Source of the DNA: Manduca sexta
Lineage: Eukaryota; Arthropoda; Insecta; Lepidoptera; Sphingidae
Direction: 5' to 3'
Assembly: GCF_014839805.1 (NCBI RefSeq)
Contig: NC_051130.1
Span: 620,001 to 684,000 of the forward strand
Length of the DNA stretch: 64,000 nt
Numbering within the stretch: the first letter of the stretch is position 1; the number at the start of each line of letters is the position of its first letter. Below, in pieces: positions 15,301-23,855 of this stretch. The notes beneath the pieces were generated by a model. The model was not told the origin of the DNA. It did not search any database and saw only the letters and a list, made by a program, of their open reading frames with translations. Made by a program: the position numbers and the translations under genes.

Positions 15301-18300
15301 CTGGATAGACCCGCTAAGAAATCCATGGTACGACGCCTAGTTTGGTGATCAATCATGGTAACAGATGTGAAATGTTGATGAATGTCATCCAAACCAATAG
15401 TCGCACCGTGGAGATCTATGTTTTTAACTTTGCCAATACCCAGAGTTCCGAGGAATCTCCAGATACTGGCTGGCAAGGAAGAAGAAATATTACTGCGAAT
15501 GTGTCGGCGTTTAGCATTACGTACCATCTGGTTACACCGATTCCTTGTAGCCTTAAAAAGGCACCAGTTCTCCTCCGAACGATCCCTTCTGTACTGGCGA
15601 AAAGCCCGGTCCTGACCATCCTCATCCCATGTGTAATCCATGGTGCAGGAGGACGTTTTAATTTAATTTTCTTTAAAGGGGCATGGGTATCAAAGAGGGA
15701 AGTGACAGTGCGATTAAAAATTGCGACTTTATCGTCAACAGAGGTGGCTGCCAATAGGTGATCCCAGTTAAAGTTAGCAGCGTCTCCTTTCAGCTTATCC
15801 GCATCAATGTGACCAAAACTACGCAAGTGCAATATCTTAGAGAGAGACATGTAGATGAGATCATGGTGAGAGAAGCCAGGAGCGGGAAATTAACCGTGGG
15901 AGAAAACAGGGGAAGGAGCAGAGGTGAGGATAATGTCAAGCCTAGTGTCGTGACCATCCATATTATGGTGGGTGGCTTCCAGTAGTAGGACATGCAGTTT
16001 AGCAGAGTCAAGGACAGTCAGGAGTTTATGAGATCGGGAAGAGTGGTTGGCAAGGAGATCAGTATTAAAATCACTCATGATGATGTGATGAGCATATTCT
16101 GATTTTATAGATTCCAGAACTGTCTCCAGACTGGAGAAGTAATCAAGAGATGGGGGACAGTAAAAAACACCTAGTAAGGTTTTCACTCTCTTGACCCAAA
16201 CCTCAAGAAACAGAAACTTCGCATAAGCAGAATAAGAAGCAGAGGAAGATATTACAGTTTTATATTCCAGGTCGCTACGTAAATATATAGGGACTCCGCC
16301 CCCTCTCCTATCAACTCGATCATTTCTAATCAAAATGAAACCAGGGGGGGGGGGGTAAAGGGTAGAAGGAAGGTGAGGTTTGAGCCAGCTCTCAGAAATC
16401 AGAACGGCATGAACGTTGGCTTACGAAAATAATCTTTTTTCAGTCAGATTTTAACTAATCACTAAGCTGTCATTAAAATTTGACATTTAATTACTAACTT
16501 AAATGTATATTTCCTATTTTTTCTAATATTTCTTCAAATACCGGAAATACCGAAAATACCGGTATACCGGAATTTATTTTAGGTCAATACCGAAAATACC
16601 GGTTTTGAAAAATGGTCCGGTATTGCGACCCCTACTCCAGGCCAACCACCTCAAACGTAATAAACGTAATTTGCAACGACTAATCGGCGCGTTGGTTGAT
16701 TATACGCTCACTCAACTGTTCTTGTCTACACACATGTTTACTTTTATGTATTCTCTTTAGAAACAATCGGAAAGAAATAGTCGAAATATATAGTACATTG
16801 TATGATTTTTTCAAGACTTTTGCGTAAAATAATTATGTTATGATCACACTACATCATAATGGTCTACAGTCTAAAATCATATGCCTGAGATTTTTGGCTG
16901 GGAAAAGCGCATAGATTTGAAATATAGGTTAGGCATAATATTATGAGCGATATTACGAATTCAACGAGACGTGCTTGTCTTTCGCCTGATGGTAAGCGAT
17001 ACGACCGCCCATAAACAGTAGAGATACCATCCAACACCTTGAATTACAAAGTATTGTTTAGTATTCCACTGCGCTCACCATCCTCAGACATGAGATGTTA
17101 AGTCTCATTATGTCCAATAGTTACACTGGACACAATGCCTTCCATACTGGTATACAATGGTGACTACACACTGCCGGTTAGCGGCAAAAATAGACATTGC
17201 GGTGGTACCTACCCAGGCGGACGTTCACATATGAGGGATCTACCAACAGTAAAAATAATTTTCTATTTTGAAAAAAGCTAACTTTATATCATATTCTCTT
17301 TATTTGACAAGTACAGAACCGATTATTTCGGGTCGTCTGCGCTTTAAACACGACACAGATTATTAATCGCAGTAACAATGGACGATCGATGAGTCAAGTT
17401 TCAAAACCCTTCGTAACGTCTCTTTGTCCGTATGACGCAGTAGTATCTTTGTTTATCCGTGTCTTGTTACTGTAATTTTAGAGTTCCGTAAGATAAAAGT
17501 ATATTTTGGGACAATCGTAATCTTTCTGTTTCGAGATTTTTCATCTAAGTAATTGAATGAAATAATTGGCATAAATGAAAATGAAACATTTTAGTATAAA
17601 TAAACATTGAAAAAAAAACGATTTACGGATTGTATCGTGGTTATTTATATTATTATTTTCTCCCGACGTTTCGAAGTCTTTGCAGCCTTCATGTTTACGG
17701 GGTGGACTTCAAAAGGTCGGACTATGAAACGTTAAGTTTGAATTAAAAAAAACACAGTATAGTCTATATGTATCTAGCAGCACTATGCAAGTAATGTCAT
17801 ATGTAGTCAAGTAATGTCATTCTGACTTAAAGGATATTGCATTGCCACGCCAACGTTATTAATGGGCAATTTGACCCTCGAGTGTCGAGTAAATTCAAAT
17901 AGATTATATTGCTTAGAGTGATTTATCATAAAAATATGGTGTTTGTTTTTAAGCAGTGATGGTTACTATTAGGCGAGTGACTTGCTCTTCGAATATTTGT
18001 GTAAAAACACACACATATAATGCTACCGAAGTAGCAGATAAACAAAAATGTTACAGAACCCTCTCAAACGCGAGCATTTACTTACTTTAATTCTTATAAA
18101 CTGCAAGTGTTTTTGATTACTGATTAATGTTCTTTGAAAAGAATTCGGACGAGTGAGGGGCAATGAACTGAAATGAACTCTGCTTGATGGCAGGATAAAG
18201 GGATTTCAGTGTTCTGTTTCAATATTCTAAAGGTCCCTTTTAATCGAATACTAGCAAATCCTTAGTTAAAGTGTAGAAGAACGGAGGGATAGTGTCGCTG

Positions 18301-21300
18301 TAATGTTAAAGGTCCCTTTGTATATAATACTAGCGAGATCTGAAGTTAAAGCGTAAAACAGATAATAGTAAGTGTCACTATTGATGAAAATGTTCAGGCA
18401 GGGGGATTGTACCTGACCGGTCGAAACCCTTCTTATGATTACTGTTCAGAGGTGGTATCGAATCGTTGCGCAAAATTTGTTATCGTGATTCAAAATGGCG
18501 GTATGATACGGCTTTCAGGATCAGCAATTGTTTATTACTTTTAACAGTTCATTATTCTGGATGATAGGAGACTGAGGAAGAGGATATAAGGCGAGTGTGG
18601 ATGGAAAACTCGGTGAGGGTTCGATCACTTTGAATGTCAGAAGGAAAAACCTCGTGTCAAAAATATCTTGAACCGGGGATGTAAGAGGAGATTGACGACA
18701 GTAGAAAAAGTGAAAGATGTGTGCCAGGTTCTGGTAAAGAGGCAATTGATGATTTCTGTCTACCCTTATGGGGTGTGATATTATGTGTGTATGTTTTATT
18801 TTATCGAAACCACGGCAAAGTGGCTTCACTGTACCTGAAGTGAAGTGGAGTGAAACCTAAGAAAATACCGGCTAGCAAAACATAAATACAGCCCCGGACA
18901 GTCAACACAGCTATGTCAGCTTGACTAATTACATGTCTATGTTTTAGAAAGGAGGAAACTCGTATTCCACAGCATAATAGTGAGACGGAAGAATGGGTTA
19001 CCAAATCTTTTAGTTAAAACTGGGATGGGAGCGAACACATAGCTGTGGTTTCGCAGCGTGGTTCTATGAAGGAACGAAGAGGGTGGGTATTATTATTCAG
19101 TCCCTATAAGCGTGGGGTACTCACGATTCCATGCGAGGGTGTCAGATCCGCCTTAAATGCGAGTACCCTGACCCTCAGCGTGTCTCCGGGCCGGTACCGC
19201 GCCCTCTCCGTCTGCACCAGTACCACGCGTCCGCTCGATATACGGACGGTCAGACGTCGCTCCCATGAGCATTGCGCTTCTGGGTATCTGGAAACAAATG
19301 GTTTTGCAAACATCCTTGGGTTAGTCACGACATGATAATATGTTAAGTCCCCCCGTTGCTTATGTTCCGAAATAACCTGTTAAAATTTAGATGAGTTGAC
19401 AACTTCATGCGTATTGAGGACTTGTGGGTCATAGATCGAAATCTAAGCTAAATTAGTTTTGCTTATACAGCTGTGAAAATTACAGATAGCTTAGCTTATA
19501 TATTTAAAATTCAAAATTAATAATATCATGTAAGTTATGATGCATGCTGTAGTTTACTGTAAGTAGAGAAACACACTTATCTTCTACCGTTATACTGCTA
19601 TATGTGAAAATAATGTAATATGTGTTTTCTGTTGTAAACTCTCAAAATAAATAAATATGGTTTGCGGTCTGCAATTAGTATCTCCTCTACGAAAGTTAAG
19701 CTATCTAACTTAGCTTAATTTTTGAACTGTTACCTTTATTACGGTCATTGAATAATGTCAGTATTACCATCACTGATAGATTTTTATGTAAGGTTTTAAT
19801 CACACACATATGCACGCCTTTTATACCTATTGCATACAACGCCGTTATATTTCGTCCCATGATAGGGGGCGAGCCTATCGCCATATCGGACACAAAGTCC
19901 AGACTCCGGTCTAGTACTGAGTAGAAATACCCAATATCAGTTTGCACGACCCGGGAATCAAACCCGAGACCTCAGCACTGCAGTCGTGCCATCATACAAT
20001 ATTAAGACAATTTAATCGTTAAACAAATAACTATACGTTTTTACCGCAACACAATCTTAAGTTAAAAACCTTGATTAAAGTAGTCATTGGTACTAAGAAA
20101 TAATTATTCATCATTAACTGATCAACGTTTTTATGTCCTCGCCTTCGAGTCACGGAATGAGGATCACGATTATAAAACTGACGTAAGTTCACGCTTTTTG
20201 CTTAACGGGCTAGGCAGAGGTTAGTAAACAGTTCTTAGGGACTATATCCGTCCCATAGTAATAGGAGTCAGTGTAACTACTGGACATAATAAGACTTAGC
20301 ATCTCATGTCTCAGGATGACGAGCGCAGTGGAATACTAAACAATACTTTGTAATTCAAGGTGTTGGATGGTGTTTCTACTGTTTATAAGCGGCCGTATCG
20401 CTTACCATCAGGCGATCGGGGAGCTCGTCTCGTCATTCAAAGCAATAAAAAAAAATAGAAGGCAAGCCTGTCCCACTGCTAGGCACGGGACTCCTCTTCC
20501 TGCTTAGTGAAATCTTTTAGTTAATTACCAAAATATTACTTATTAAATTGTCTATCTAATAGTGTTGGTACTTTTGGGTGAAATGCACTATTTATATTAT
20601 AAACAATTAAAACAACCCAACTAAAGATAACATAGAAATATGATCTTTAACTTTTATCTATACGTATTTTAACTTTAGTATTGATAGATTATTTGTTCCC
20701 AGAGTCGTGCGCACGCGACATTCATATTTTTTTTTATCTCCCATAGTAATTACATCTCCTTACCTTAAACTAACAGTTAATTCCGCCTTTGTGTTCGGCA
20801 GAAGCGGTACAGACATGTCCAAACAGCCGCCATCACCTAAAAAATAGAACATCGTAAATTTACCAGGATCTCCTGATCTCCTTGAGCTATTATCTAATAG
20901 CATTCAGTAACAAGACTCTGAAAACATTCACCTGCCTTCCGCCATGAAATTAATCAAATAGGAAGATAGGGAGAAGTTGGAAATATTAACTGTTCACTTC
21001 CCTCCATAGCAAATTAAGAAGCGAACATAATAGTTGCAACCTACCTGCAGGTAACTCTCTAGAGGCGGTGACGACCTGCCGATCTTCAGTCTCCAGTATG
21101 AGCAGCAGATGCGCCACTCCCTCGGGATAGAACCTGGATATACAGGCCCTGTTGGTCCCGCCCGCTGTGAGCACTCCCGGGACGAGGAACAGGTGGTTCT
21201 TGTCGGTGCATGGAGTACTAGAATAAATATATTTATTATAAATTTATTTATTTATTTACAAATCATAGCACTTACCGGCTTGCATAGTGTGGGGATTGTT

Positions 21301-23855
21301 GTCAATACATTGATTAAATTCGTATATTACTGTAAAATGTCATGCTTTGTATATTCGTTACGTATAGATCTTTTGTGTTAAATAAAATATTTTTCCATTT
21401 TTTTCATTTTTACATAATGGGTTAGGATGCGCACTAATTTAGAACTTGTATCGCGTATCCTTTACAAACCTGTTACAGTAATTAAATTTGTTAGACTCTA
21501 GTGCGAAGTCTCAAGGTTACGATTGGGGTTGATGTTAAGTTTAAAGCTATATTTACTAAAGAACGCTATTAGAACAGTGATATTACTAATATCTATGAGA
21601 AAGTTGGGATGCTTTGATGTTTGTTAGAAGTAAACGCATCAAGAGGTGAACAGATTTGGAAGAAAATTGGTATACATACAAACAATGTCTCAGTTACATA
21701 GGATCTTTTTCTTAGGACTTTTTATCCCGGTGATTTGATTCCGAAAGAAATATTTTATTATTCAGTCTGATATTTTAACTTGTGAGGAAAAAAGAGAGTT
21801 TGTCTATTCCCTGTAGGAAGGAGAAGCAAGTCTGCGCAATATACGGGAGTGGACTGCAATAAAAACGGTCGAAGAACTTTTCCGGCTAGCCACGAACAAG
21901 GAAAGGTTCAAGGAACTGACTGTCAACGTTCAGTAATGGAGAGGCACCTGAAGAAGAAGACTATTCCTTACTTTAACATATTTTAGATTAATAATACTGA
22001 ACTTCTTTTATCATTGCCGCGGTAATGCACTATTTACGCAAATTTTATTCCGAGAAGGGTCACCGTACTATGAAAAAAGGTTAGTTTGATAAACATTTGG
22101 TCAGCTTCCCTCCATCGGTAACCCGGAGAAAATAATAAACTGGAGGTAAATAACCTGAGATAGCACATAACTGTAACCGCTTAAGCACTAAGTAATCTTT
22201 ATGTATAATACAATGTTTATTTCTGTAACATAAAAGAAATGCAGCGATTTACTGCTTCGGTGGCGTAGTTGTGCGGGATACGTCTTTAGCTTTACGGTCT
22301 CGGGTTTGAATCTCGAGTCGGGCAGAGATATTGAGTTTTTATTATCGGCCTGAAGTGTGAAATTTGTACCCGATACAGCGATAGGTTCGCCTCCTAGTAG
22401 GATGTAGGATGACTTAGATGCGCTTTTGCCTACCCCTTTGGGGGTAAAAGGGTAATAGCTTAACGAGTCTGAATGTTGGAGACAAATACCAACAAGACTC
22501 TAGCTCAGGTGACACCTTTCTATACGAATTTAGTCCAAGCAACTGGCAACTAATCTATTGTTGATCTGTTTAGCAATACAGTTGAAGCTACTCATAATTT
22601 CATACAAATTGTATGTAGAGGAAATATTGAAAATATTGATAAAATTAGTACTGAAGATTTGAACTTAAAAAACCACAGTTCGTTAATATCACAATTAAAG
22701 TTGCCAGTTCTCACGCAAACATACGTAGATATCCATACTTTTACTTTAAAAACTTAAATGTTGACTAGCAAATTTTATGGTATCGGTTTTTCGTAACGGT
22801 GTGCGCGCGCATCGTAAAAATTTACTCTCATTATGTTTCCCTAATACACCACAAGAAGTATAAATTCAATAAATACAATATATAACCGAGTACGCCCAAC
22901 ATTCCAAACGCCTTACGAATTTGGACACAGCCCTAGCTTGGGAGCAATTTAAACAATTTATTTGTAGCCTAGGACTGATTTAGCCATGTCTCACAACATT
23001 CCGATGTGTAAGGGAGTTTGTTTATAAATATCCCCATTGTAACGTTTACTTCGTTCGTCTAGATACTTTGGCTATGAAATCACTGTTATACAGCCATAAG
23101 TTATATACGATATGAATATTAGACAATTTGTGTAATTTATTTATTTTCATCAGAAAGAATATCTAATATTTTTATTAAATATAGGAAAAAAATCATAAAT
23201 CATATGGCTTTTTAAAAATGACAAGTTCTGTGACTTATGGAGATATGATCGATTTTAAAAAAATAATGCTTGATGATTATTATAATGTGACGTATCTAAA
23301 TGCGGCAGTCAGATTTTAGTCTTAGGTAGGGTAGTTAAAAAAAATTAAGTAATCAAAGTTGTAATGATGGATAATTTTAGTGTAAATAGAATAAGATTAT
23401 TCTGGAACATTCCAGAGGATTCGTAATAATCTGAAGTTGTTCTTGTGGGAGAGAAAGATAGGACATGAGTTAAATAAATGTTAATATTGTGTGGGGAAAA
23501 GGATTGCAATTCTTAATGATAAACTTAATAACAGCATATTTGTGATAACAATCATCTCTTAAGAAATATAAAATCGAGTGTTTTCGTTAAAGAAAATATC
23601 CATAATTTTGATTTAAAAGCGGTGACCGCCAAGAACCCGTAGTCTGCGTTTAACGTAAGTTTAATTATATAAAATTTCCTATAATATTAGTACTTAATAG
23701 TAGTAATATTAGCACTTAGTAGAATAGTAGTAAAATAGTGCCAACCTTATAATATTCCTTGGTACTAAAGTCTCATTTATGTAAGGAGATGCAACCGCAT
23801 TTGTGATGCACAAACAGAAAATCCATATTAGTCTAAACATGTTTATTAGCACCAT
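1..23855 (-). CDS. Thioester-containing protein (TEP/CD109-like), 22 exons, 3' end beyond window
   Basis: This gene encodes a secreted alpha-2-macroglobulin/C3-superfamily protein. In insects such proteins opsonise microbes or trap proteases through a reactive thioester. Exons from 5' to 3': 23855-23746 (tentative), 21217-21045, 20836-20764, 19287-19125, 10177-10007, 9616-9501, 8905-8707, 8443-8318, 7373-7188, 6733-6554, 6119-5802, 5494-5269, 5020-4830, 4492-4346, 3912-3805, 3346-3150, 2625-2543, 2257-2139, 1889-1751, 1165-1041, 815-693, 311-1. All junctions are GT-AG and keep frame, giving about 1195 codons here. The order is signal peptide, macroglobulin (MG) domains 1-7, CUB, then the thioester domain with GCGEQ and a later HVFH histidine. 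The rest of the thioester domain and MG8 lie left of base 1. The intact thioester argues against Mcr, which lacks the cysteine. Exact orthology among insect TEPs cannot be settled by eye. Confidence 0.9.
693..815 (-). CDS. TEP exon 21: thioester domain with catalytic His
   Basis: The acceptor is TTTCAG and the donor AAG/GTACAT. It encodes VDRAERWLISQQMENGCFRN and then EGHVFHREL. The histidine in HVFH aligns with the C3 histidine (V-I-H) that steers the thioester to hydroxyl groups; alpha-2-macroglobulin has Asn there. This points to C3/CD109-like chemistry. Confidence 0.92.
1041..1165 (-). CDS. TEP exon 20: thioester domain
   Basis: The acceptor is ATTCGCAG and the donor CAG/GTTCAT. It encodes FTRQLQYLHPGGGFSAFGPS and TWLTAFVVRYLRRAH. 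This matches Y-Q-x-x-L-x-[YF]-x-x-x-D/G-G-[SG]-[FY]-S-A-F-G and T-W-L-T-A-F-V of the alpha-toroid. The plus strand also shows splice-like signals here, but this strand carries the family pattern. Confidence 0.94.
1751..1889 (-). CDS. TEP exon 19: thioester motif GCGEQ
   Basis: The acceptor is TTGCAG and the donor AGAG/GTATAT. It encodes LVLLPRGCGEQNMARLATN, the canonical thioester site P-x-G-C-G-E-Q-[NT]-M. The Cys codon is at 1856-1854 and the Gln codon at 1847-1845 (minus strand). Cys and Gln form the internal thioester that attaches covalently to targets, so the site should be active. Confidence 0.97.
2139..2257 (-). CDS. TEP exon 18: CUB to thioester domain linker
   Basis: The acceptor is TTTTTCAG and the donor GCT/GTAAGT. 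It encodes VSWTWPTVPTVPGTESLTI and ASSD-like residues up to GPLYA. This matches the V-P-x-S/T-x-x-[LA]-x-[VI]-x-x-x-[GS]-D-x-x-G-P linker that precedes the thioester domain. It ends in phase 0. Confidence 0.88.
2543..2625 (-). CDS. TEP exon 17: CUB, first part
   Basis: An 83-bp exon with acceptor GTTCCAG and donor ACTG/GTAATG. It encodes DEVAIPIIIDPEGVPVKEHK and SVLLCGTG, the V-x-P-E-G-[VIL]-P-x-E motif that marks the CUB segment before the thioester domain. Confidence 0.93.
2690..2930 (-). mobile_element. SINE 3' fragment joined to another repeat
   Basis: The left part is the SINE tail (CCAGCCCTGTATTATATATC to GAGAGGATTTAGGCC). The right part matches, inverted, the repeat family seen at 28815-29035. 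It lies in a TEP intron. Confidence 0.6.
3150..3346 (-). CDS. TEP exon 16: MG7 end / CUB start
   Basis: The acceptor is TTCCAG and the donor TCAG/GTAATC. It starts VQILVLTDKH and ends near RAVVAHDGLCGKGTARNVR. This fits the alternating hydrophobic strands of MG7 and the turn into the CUB domain. It ends in phase 2, which exon 17 completes as Ser-Asp. Confidence 0.88.
3805..3912 (-). CDS. TEP exon 15: MG7 start
   Basis: The acceptor is ATTGCAG and the donor AAT/GTAAGT. It encodes VFREFFIHADSPRRLRRGDS and IVRFRLFNYLYEPLN, matching F-x-x-F-F-[VI] ... P-x-x-[VI]-x-R-G-[ED] ... [VL]-F-N-Y-L of MG7. It has 36 codons in phase 0. Confidence 0.93.
4346..4492 (-). CDS. TEP exon 14: W-L-W motif exon
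   Basis: The acceptor is TAACCAG and the donor CAA/GTAAGT. It starts AWLWRLLAVDGNKTAIANT and goes on with PDSITRFEAGVLCVSRNGIG and APPAVLQ. This is the highly conserved F-P-E-[TS]-W-L-W ... P-D-[ST]-I-T-x-[WF]-x-A ... C-[VM]-S block of the superfamily. Confidence 0.94.
4830..5020 (-). CDS. TEP exon 13: MG6 linker region
   Basis: It encodes ALELPTNSRELMTTWLATAG, then VRVLGGEVPTT and a tail ending DFSE, just before the W-L-W motif. The donor is GAG/GTGAGG. Two acceptors 21 bases apart (at 5020 and 4999) both keep frame, so the first seven residues are uncertain. This position corresponds to the exposed linker before MG7 in insect TEPs. Confidence 0.8.
5269..5494 (-). CDS. TEP exon 12: MG6 second half
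   Basis: The acceptor is TTCCCAG and the donor TTGA/GTAAGT. It encodes VEAAWLSRQVLPGSIASLRV and GPALCALTVLDTASKWVQPL, matching W-x-x-x-x-x-x-P-G-x-x-x-x-L and the S-L-C-[AG]-L-x-A-V-D-x-S motif. The usual D-x-S reads DTAS. It ends in phase 1. Confidence 0.9.
5802..6119 (-). CDS. TEP exon 11: MG6
   Basis: The acceptor is TTACCAG and the donor AAG/GTAAAT. This is the largest complete exon, 106 codons in phase 0. The second half reads LPRVMLPIKVTHQMCPDSHM and then VAYFYYNGQLVSASKHFEME before ECFANK. This is the family pattern of a Tyr/Phe-rich strand, [DN]-G-E/Q-[LV]-V and a cysteine near N-K-V. Confidence 0.92.
6554..6733 (-). CDS. TEP exon 10: MG5/MG6 boundary
   Basis: The acceptor is CCCCTAG and the donor GTG/GTATGG. 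Sixty codons in phase 0 contain an NDTS glycosylation sequon, a strongly GC-rich alanine-rich stretch, and TIVPLYLHMPNVTTAVTVHF, the hydrophobic strand leading into MG6. The GC content is far above that of the flanking introns. Confidence 0.85.
7188..7373 (-). CDS. TEP exon 9: MG5
   Basis: The acceptor is CACCAG and the donor GAG/GTAACT. Sixty-two codons in phase 0 start VKATRWDDKPASSQK, the V-x-V-x-x-x-[DN]-x-x-P strand, and continue to GVAKVMFPPGDD and LYRFE, the usual linker strands of MG5. Confidence 0.88.
7562..8227 (+). mobile_element. Non-autonomous Helitron in TEP intron
   Basis: It starts TCTATATATATAAAAATCA after an A and ends CATCTAG before a T: the 5'-TC...CTAG-3' ends and A/T host site of Helitrons. 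The first 100 bp include the AACGGCTGAACCGATTT motif common to lepidopteran copies. No Rep/helicase frame is present. It lies in the intron between TEP exons 9 and 8. Confidence 0.65.
8318..8443 (-). CDS. TEP exon 8: MG4/MG5
   Basis: The acceptor is TTTACAG and the donor AAG/GTAAGA. Forty-two codons in phase 0 encode EDGTRIWQNTTVVSR and VVSPGLPHKLK. These match V-x-E-x-x-T-G-x-x-Q and the Y-K-P-G-L-P-[YF] motif that opens MG5. Confidence 0.9.
8707..8905 (-). CDS. TEP exon 7: MG4
   Basis: The acceptor is TATGTAG and the donor CAG/GTTAGT. It starts YPWAEAVEGMLVIRLRG, the MG4 pattern Y-x-x-[AG]-x-x-V-x-G, and ends VIIADFSFQ before EDGTRI of exon 8. The middle is GC-rich and looked frame-shifted at first, but the uninterrupted frame fits both neighbours. 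Confidence 0.88.
9118..9226 (-). mobile_element. SINE 3' fragment
   Basis: About 110 bp of the same SINE 3' end (ATATCAGCCCTGTATTATAT, then ACTGAGAGGGATTAGGCC) in the intron between TEP exons 7 and 6. Confidence 0.7.
9501..9616 (-). CDS. TEP exon 6: MG3
   Basis: The acceptor is CACCCCAG and the donor TCAG/GTAATG. It encodes FWVGNYDLPPFQLSVRHAP and RLVWTVCVR. The Y-x-L-P-x-F-x-V start and the V-C-V/A-[KR]-Y-x-[YF] end of MG3 are both present; the tyrosine comes from exon 7. Confidence 0.9.
10007..10177 (-). CDS. TEP exon 5: rest of MG2
   Basis: The acceptor is TTTCCAG and the donor CAG/GTGAAC. In phase 0 it encodes IDEVWVEGARGAWDGTRVTQW and, later, YDLDELAPPGRWTVRASL. This matches the MG2 pattern of a V-x-W/D-x-x-G element followed by L-x-x-P-P-G-x-W-x-V. 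An 8.9-kb intron separates it from exon 4. Confidence 0.9.
10775..11030 (+). mobile_element. SINE, same family, internally deleted
   Basis: It starts AGCGGCGATAGCCTAGTTCA and retains the CACACACCTCTGACTTTTC and CCAATCCGCATTAGGCCAG blocks. It is degenerate and lies in the TEP intron. Confidence 0.75.
11905..12218 (+). repeat. Interspersed repeat family 2 (SINE-like)
   Basis: Long copy ending GGCGGTCGTACCGCTTACCA and TTCGTCTCGTCATTCAAAG. Relatives are at 16965-17254, 20265-20455, 26415-26655, 46955-47130 and 61490-61665. The shared block GATGGTAAGCGATACGACCG is its signature. Confidence 0.75.
12640..12930 (+). repeat. Interspersed repeat family 4 copy
   Basis: It has CACTCGGTCTTAACACCGAA, a C-rich stretch just upstream, and GCAGTTGCTAAGCCAGGGGA. 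It lies in the TEP 8.9-kb intron. Confidence 0.6.
13266..13489 (+). mobile_element. SINE, 5'-truncated copy with TSD
   Basis: Same family, lacking the A/B-box head. It is flanked by a perfect 13-bp duplication AATTAGAATTAGT (13253-13265 and 13490-13502). It lies in the TEP 8.9-kb intron. Confidence 0.85.
13809..16634. mobile_element. hAT-like element with 8-bp TSD and nested LINE
   Basis: The terminal inverted repeats are TAGGGGTCGCAAACCGG and TAGGGGTCGCAATACCGG, flanked by a perfect 8-bp duplication CTCCAGGC (13801-13808 and 16635-16642). Both ends carry arrays of ATACCGG/CCGGTAT. No transposase frame is seen. The inside (about 14160-16420) is a LINE on the minus strand, so the original hAT was about 0.5 kb. 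It lies in the TEP 8.9-kb intron. Confidence 0.82.
14160..16420 (-). pseudogene. Decayed non-LTR retrotransposon (endonuclease and reverse transcriptase)
   Basis: Minus-strand frames give an APE-type endonuclease segment (15890-16333; GGVPIYLR and IMSDFNTDL), a segment upstream of the RT (15102-15641) and RT palm motifs (14452-14862; GVPQGGILSPLLF and YADDLQIY). The pieces sit in different frames with stops between them, so it is inactive. A Jockey/CR1-type clade seems likely but is not proven. It is inserted within the hAT-like element. Confidence 0.8.
16965..17254 (-). repeat. Interspersed repeat family 2, inverted copy
   Basis: It reads TTCGCCTGATGGTAAGCGAT at the left and CACATATGAGGGATCTACCA at the right. 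It lies in the TEP 8.9-kb intron beside the hAT-like element. Confidence 0.75.
18545..18790 (+). pseudogene. LINE C-terminal fragment
   Basis: In plus-strand frames it gives RMDDRRLRKRI-like text and later CQVLVKRQLMISVYPYG, with stops. It is homologous to 56735-57165 and to the reverse complement of 25250-25555. These are 3' ends of RTE-like retrotransposons. Confidence 0.6.
19125..19287 (-). CDS. TEP exon 4: MG1/MG2 junction
   Basis: The acceptor is TTTCCAG and the donor ATC/GTGAGT. After RRLTVRISSGRVVLVQTE comes RARYRPGDTLRVRVLAFKAD, the diagnostic MG2 pattern (VQT-[DE]-K/R-x-x-Y-x-PG-x-T-V-x-x-R-V) of alpha-2-macroglobulins and TEPs. It is the strongest N-terminal family marker in the gene. 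Confidence 0.93.
19840..19995 (-). repeat. tRNA-like repeat family 3, inverted
   Basis: It has GAGCCTATCGCCATATCGGA, then CGGGAATCAAACCCGAGACC, the inverted B-box region. It lies in the intron between TEP exons 4 and 3. Confidence 0.65.
20265..20455 (+). repeat. Interspersed repeat family 2, truncated copy
   Basis: It runs from AGTCAGTGTAACTACTGGAC to GCTCGTCTCGTCATTCAAAG in the intron between TEP exons 4 and 3. Confidence 0.75.
20764..20836 (-). CDS. TEP exon 3: MG1 end
   Basis: A short 73-bp exon with acceptor TTTTTTAG and donor AAG/GTAAGG. It encodes GDGGCLDMSVPLLPNTKAEL and then TVSLR, the closing strands of MG1. Its flanking phases (two bases at each end) fit exons 2 and 4 exactly. Confidence 0.85.
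21045..21217 (-). CDS. TEP exon 2: MG1 start
   Basis: The acceptor is TTCTAG and the donor GCAG/GTAGGT. The frame reads KNHLFLVPGVLTAGG followed by RACISRFYPEGVAHLLL, the usual first strand of an MG1 domain (hydrophobic strand, P-x-V-L, G). It holds 57 codons plus one base on each side. Confidence 0.88.
21815..21965 (+). pseudogene. LINE C-terminal fragment in TEP intron 1
   Basis: It encodes SLRNIREWTAIKTVEELFRL and ATNKERFKELTVNVQ, then a stop and (GAA)n. The R-E-W-T-x-I-K-T-x-E-[EQ]-L-F-R-L-A motif is a common LINE C-terminus in Lepidoptera. Confidence 0.6.
22255..22465 (+). repeat. tRNA-like repeat family 3
   Basis: The head reads GGTGGCGTAGTTGTGCGGG and CGGGTTTGAATCTCGAGTCG (B-box-like). 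The 3' part is GCCTACCCCTTTGGGGGTAA. Related pieces are at 35035-35270, 42475-42650 and, inverted, 19840-19995, 28250-28410 and 33035-33115. It lies in TEP intron 1. Confidence 0.65.
23746..23855 (-). CDS. TEP exon 1 candidate: signal peptide
   Basis: The ATG at 23855 sits in a fair context (ACTATGG) and opens a frame with a basic start and a hydrophobic core (IWIFCLCIT) ending near NAVAS, like a signal peptide. Ending at the GT after 23746 gives 36 codons plus two bases, exactly the phase exon 2 needs. The donor (AAG then GTTGGC) is weak, so another first exon in the 2.5-kb intron remains possible. Confidence 0.42.

Larger units (their letters stand above)
10178..19124 (-). other. TEP intron 4 (8.9 kb)
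   Basis: No host exon was found. It holds SINE pieces at 10775-11030 and 13266-13489, repeat family 2 at 11905-12218 and 16965-17254, repeat family 4 at 12640-12930, the hAT-like element with its LINE at 13809-16634, a LINE tail at 18545-18790, and a repeat with AAGTGGCTTCACTGTACCTG at 18800-18990. The remainder is AT-rich and featureless to me. Confidence 0.8.
21218..23745 (-). other. TEP intron 1 (if exon 1 is right)
   Basis: It contains a LINE tail (21815-21965) and a tRNA-like repeat (22255-22465). I see nothing else; 22500-23745 is AT-rich unique-looking DNA. Confidence 0.5.

Noticed and set aside
19045..19335. Plus-strand frame over TEP exon 4
   Set aside because: Complement of the MG2 exon, whose Y-R-P-G-D-T motif fixes the minus strand.
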